Of a stretch of 64,000 nt of DNA, positions 60,222 to 64,000 are shown piece by piece. This stretch comes from Daucus carota subsp. sativus (taxonomy: Eukaryota > Streptophyta > Magnoliopsida > Apiales > Apiaceae). The position numbers were made by a program, and so were the translations under genes. The notes under the pieces are model-generated. The model was not told the origin of the DNA. It searched no databases and saw only the letters and a list, made by a program, of their open reading frames with translations. Position 1 is the first letter of the stretch; every line of letters begins with the position of its first letter. The DNA is taken from the NCBI RefSeq assembly GCF_001625215.2, contig NC_030384.2:45790390-45854389 (forward strand), written 5' to 3'.

Positions 60222-61391
60222 TCAACAACATATGGGGCACTGAATCAAGCCATTCTCATTGCACTCGTCGCACTTCAGGGTCTTCCTCCCATCTTCATCG
60301 AAAAGCTTACAACTCCCATTGCACTTGACACACATCACAAACCTCACACCGCTGCACCCTTGGCAACCAACTCCTGCCCTTGGTATCCTATCAAGCAGTA
60401 ATCCGAGTTTCCCCTCCTCATCCAACTTCAATATCTCATCAGCTCCACCAACCAGTCTTCCTTTAACAAACACAACCGGAACTTTCACTTGCTTTGTCCC
60501 CATTAGTCCTCTCAGTTCCTCCCTAAACCCAGAGTCCATTGACACATCACGTTCAAACATCTGAACATGATGCGACTCAATGATAGACCTAACAATGTTG
60601 CAATCCTCAAATGTCTTCCTAATTCCTCTCAGCGTGGTCGTGTAAATGACCACTGCATTCTCACCACCAGGCGGGCAGATTTTATCAAACACTTGAAGAA
60701 TGCTCTCCGCGTCTTCCAAATTTCGGGCCTTCCAGGATGTGGCAGATTCAGTCACCATCTTCTTAACCTTCTCCTCTCCATCTTTAGTAGTATCCACTTT
60801 TTCTGGATCAAACAGTGGACTCAAACTCCTCCTCCTAAACGAAACCCCCCCAAGATCCAATTTAGTCATATCACATTTCACCGGAAGCCTGATATTTGGT
60901 GAATTCTTCCTCGAATTCTCCAACACATTGCTCTGCTTCAAAACCCTTTTAGGACTACAATCCCACCGTGCAACGCCATTAACTTGCCCCTTATTCTCCT
61001 TCCCAACAGACCTCTTCCCCGTCTTCGGTGAACCAAGTTGATTCAAAAACTTCAAAGGACTCTTCACATCCAAATCAGCAAACCCGCGAAGAAAAGCCCT
61101 GGGTCTAGGACTACTCTTCTTGGGTTGAATCACAACAGGCGCCCCTTCTTCAAGCCCTTCCATCAACTCCCAAGCATTAATAATCTCCGGCTCTTGTCGC
61201 GACAAAGACTTCCTAGGCTGAACCACATTCACACATTGTTGAGGCTGCGGATCTTTATCCAGATTGAGAGCACCATAAGTCGATGAAGTCAGAGAAACAA
61301 CATGGTTGGGATAATCTTGTTGGGCATTTTCAAAGTGAATAATATCTCGTTTGAGATCTTTCTTAAACAGTTTTGAAGATGCACAACCCAT
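60222..61391 (-). CDS. Glutaredoxin-domain protein with N-myristoylation motif and C-terminal CxxC zinc ribbon
   Basis: This is a single-exon, 389-aa protein. It starts MGCASS, a textbook N-myristoylation/palmitoylation signal, suggesting membrane attachment. A Ser/Lys/Pro-rich low-complexity region (40-200) follows. A glutaredoxin-like domain spans about 246-335 (VVIYTTTLRGIRKTFEDC, with the cis-Pro segment VPVVFVKGRLVGG). Four CxxC pairs then follow at 343-346, 354-357, 374-377 and 385-388, as in DnaJ-type zinc fingers. The usual CPYC/CxxS active site is replaced by TLRG, as in this plant subfamily, so thiol-disulphide chemistry at that place is unlikely. The role is unknown; a scaffold or zinc-linked function is inference. 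The relatives I recall include At5g39865. Confidence 0.92.
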   Translation of the reverse strand: MGCASSKLFKKDLKRDIIHFENAQQDYPNHVVSLTSSTYGALNLDKDPQPQQCVNVVQPRKSLSRQEPEIINAWELMEGLEEGAPVVIQPKKSSPRPRAFLRGFADLDVKSPLKFLNQLGSPKTGKRSVGKENKGQVNGVARWDCSPKRVLKQSNVLENSRKNSPNIRLPVKCDMTKLDLGGVSFRRRSLSPLFDPEKVDTTKDGEEKVKKMVTESATSWKARNLEDAESILQVFDKICPPGGENAVVIYTTTLRGIRKTFEDCNIVRSIIESHHVQMFERDVSMDSGFREELRGLMGTKQVKVPVVFVKGRLVGGADEILKLDEEGKLGLLLDRIPRAGVGCQGCSGVRFVMCVKCNGSCKLFDEDGRKTLKCDECNENGLIQCPICC

Positions 61392-64000
61392 TGGAACTAC
61401 TCCAGTTTCAAATTTGTGTTTGGTTCTTCAAATGGTAATAAGAAAGTGAAGTGGAGTTACTTACTGTTACAAAGAAGTGGAGGTTTATTTTCTTACAGAT
61501 AATACTAACCGTTACATTGTCTTTGGTGAGGGTCCCAACGGTCGGAAAATTCAAATGGGGTTTAAGAGTACGAATTTTCGTACTTATTTTATATGCAAAC
61601 ACATGTTTACTTTTTCTTTTTCTGTTTTATTATCATTATATTCAGCATTTCTAATCGTTGGTTGTCTCTGTCTTTTTATCTTGTTCTGCAACTTCCTGTA
61701 TTTCAGTTTATGTTGCATTCGAAATATTTTTATTTAAAAATTTATCTACGAATTTATTAGAAAATAAATTTTTTTAATAGGCAAATAAATTAATATTGTT
61801 TATAAAAATTTATAGTAAAATTATTGGATGCACAGGGCTAATTCTTCCTATCTAGTTTTGGAAGCTAGTCCCATACAATTTTTTTAAAATGTATTCTTTT
61901 AAAATGTCAAAAAATTTAAAAGTATGTTAATTTTTGAAAATAAGCGAAGACATAGAATTGGATTAATATCTTTAAATTTTGTTTTAATGATATGTTATGA
62001 ATAATATTTATTGTTTGTTTTGAACACTTTTCATCGTTAACGTATAACTTACAAAATCATAAATAATCATAAATATTACATTTATGGAGATTAAGAATAT
62101 GTAAGATGAGTTATTATAAAATTAGAGTTTCAGAAAACTTAAAATATTCAAAAAATATAAATATTTTATTATTAAAAATTAGGGCATGTAGCCCATAGAA
62201 TATCATATAAATAGCAAAGTTTCATTAACATCAAAATAATAGAGAGAGTAAACAATATTACAATAAGAGATAGAGTAAACAATGACAAGCGAACAGATTG
62301 AGAATCCAATGTTTCAATCTATCTAGTTATGAACTTAATATAAATTATATTTATTATATCATATTATAAAACACAAACAAAATAAAAAGAGTTACTCCAT
62401 CTGTCCCATTTAATTCTATACGTTTCTTTTTAAGTGTTCGACACGCATTTCAATACTCTTATAATATATAGTTCCGTAACTTATTTTTGAGATTTTCTTT
62501 TTCTGTATAAAAGTATAATATCCAAACTTTAATTCAGAAAAAAAATAATTTAAAAATAGATTGCATAACTACACTTTGCAGGAGTATTAAAGTCCGTGCC
62601 GCGTCCCCGTCCCCAATGTATACTACTCAGGGGGACGGAGGAGTATCATTTTCTTAGTTTAATAATTTATAATTTTTAGAATATTATTGTGATATTTCCA
62701 TTTCAATTTTAATATTTAATACAGTTGAATTGTTATTCATAAAGTTAATAACACAAAATCTTAAGTATATTTTAGTTCATATTTAATTTTCAAAATCTAT
62801 ATAGCATTTGAATAAAAAACATTGACTAGCGCAAAAATAAATCTCATATTTATTAAATTGTTAATATTTCAAATACTAATTTGAAATAAAAATAAGCATA
62901 ATTTTATTAATATGAACGTCATAGCTCACAGTTATTTTTTTTATCTCACACCAAATTTAAATTACAAAGTCAATGTAGTCTACGAGAGACTATTCAATTT
63001 AATAAATTCACAACAGATTATGCACTTTTCGTATGATTAAGACTTTTGATGATTACGAGCTTATTCAATTTTAATAAGTTCGAAAATGTCTACTTATGTA
63101 ATATGATAGAATTCGGCTTCAAATTAGATATAAGTTAGAACTAATTTAAAATTAGAAGTTAGTTTGAGTTAATTTTTAAGTGATTTTTATTATTATATTT
63201 TTAATAGCCTATAAATTGTTAATAAAATATCTGATTTTTATCACGTAAGTCGATGTTGCTGTTCCACACGGACAGAACTTTTACTACACTACTATCCCGA
63301 GTCATCATTTAAATTCTCCTTTGCCATTTGTTTGACAAAGGTTTTGTATGTAATTACGAAAATGTTTTATTATTTGTAAATATTTTATATTTATTTTAAT
63401 ATATAATTTTTGAATGAAAGATATCATAATTTAGCATGACAAACATGATAATTAACTAGAAATGCATGAAATAACCTTTTTTATGTTATCTTCACATAAA
63501 TAAAAAATAATTAATATTTATATACTTATGTAGGTGGATACTCTTATGGAATAGGTAGATAATAAGGTGGACAAATTTAAAATCTTTTGGGATTTTAACA
63601 TTCCGGATTTCCCATATCTTATATGAGAGCGTGTTTTGTCCTCTAATCTTATAATGCTAAATTATTTCATTCTAGAAATTTCTCATGCACCTTTAATTTG
63701 CGTCTAGAATTTTAAACGGTCAAAAGCCCGGCTTAATTTTATGTTTAAAATCTTATGGACTCCCTGGACCCTGGTCACCGTAAAAGCCCAACTGTCTCTG
63801 CGTATCCAACATGCCCATTACTCAATGAGAATATACCCACGGTCAAATGTCAATGGCCTGATTTGTTAAAGCGTTTATGAATTACAACTGTTGTAAATTT
63901 TGTCGACATTGGTATCAAATTCAGACAGAACAAGAAGAAAGCGTTTCGACAAGAAAGAGTTGTTAAAAAAATTTCTGGGACAAAGACCATGTAATTTCAT
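61392..64000. other. Intergenic, very AT-rich, one Stowaway MITE
   Basis: It contains the promoter of the glutaredoxin-like gene at its start, the element at 62395-62645, and otherwise long A/T-rich sequence with no supported gene to the window end. Confidence 0.5.
62395..62645. mobile_element. Stowaway MITE, diverged
   Basis: The left end CTCCATCTGTCCCATTTAAT and the right end GGGGGACGGAGGAG are imperfect inverted repeats flanked by TA. About 250 bp, non-coding. Confidence 0.72.

Noticed and set aside
1-64000. tRNA, rRNA or snRNA genes
   Set aside because: I found no intact A-box/B-box pair with a cloverleaf, and no rRNA or U-snRNA motif. Only the decayed tRNA-like segment at 23755-23895 was seen. 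A covariance-model scan would be decisive.

Overview
The window is plant nuclear DNA: AT-rich intergenic stretches, GT/AG introns, multi-exon genes, and many small DNA transposons. The cell-wall invertase resembles, from memory, the carrot enzymes almost motif for motif. An Apiaceae genome, most likely carrot (Daucus carota), is therefore my best inference; it is not proven here.

Thirteen protein-coding genes could be resolved, with exon junctions read by hand and checked for phase. From left to right they are: cell-wall invertase (-, 3.8-6.2 kb); kinesin-5 (-, 8.0-15.0 kb, 23 exons); a chloramphenicol-acetyltransferase-fold acyltransferase-like gene (+, 17.6-20.5 kb); a SAUR gene (-, 22.3-22.7 kb); Sm protein G (+, 34.4-36.8 kb); a CRIB-domain RopGAP (+, 39.1-40.9 kb); small tail-anchored protein 1 (+, 41.7-42.0 kb); 4'-phosphopantetheinyl transferase (+, 43.7-48.2 kb); a DYW-class PPR protein of the MEF10 type (-, 48.7-50.7 kb); small tail-anchored protein 2 (+, 52.4-52.8 kb); a three-RRM hnRNP-Q/LIF2-like protein (+, 55.9-59.3 kb); and a glutaredoxin-domain, zinc-ribbon protein (-, 60.2-61.4 kb). 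A thirteenth, very doubtful open frame lies at 24.5 kb.

Region layout. 1-3.7 kb holds an LTR-like fossil and half a Stowaway element. 15.3-17.6 kb is a cluster of MITEs. 22.7-34.4 kb is a mobile-element block: a hAT-type MITE with an 8-bp target duplication, then a TTA-flanked MITE split by a 7.26-kb Helitron that runs in minus orientation. 34.4-61.4 kb is the gene-dense half. The order SmG - RopGAP - PPTase - MEF10 matches, as I recall it, the Arabidopsis block At3g11500 to At3g11460, so this part looks like conserved ancestral gene order. The tail-anchored gene pair and a 0.9-kb tandem duplication that copied the start of the PPR gene are local novelties laid on top.

The least ordinary signal is a set of about eight tiny insertions. 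Each has a few bases ending in C, followed by an A-run, and is flanked by 9-18-bp direct repeats. They look like ultra-short retroposition footprints. One of them has a paralogous empty site inside the window.
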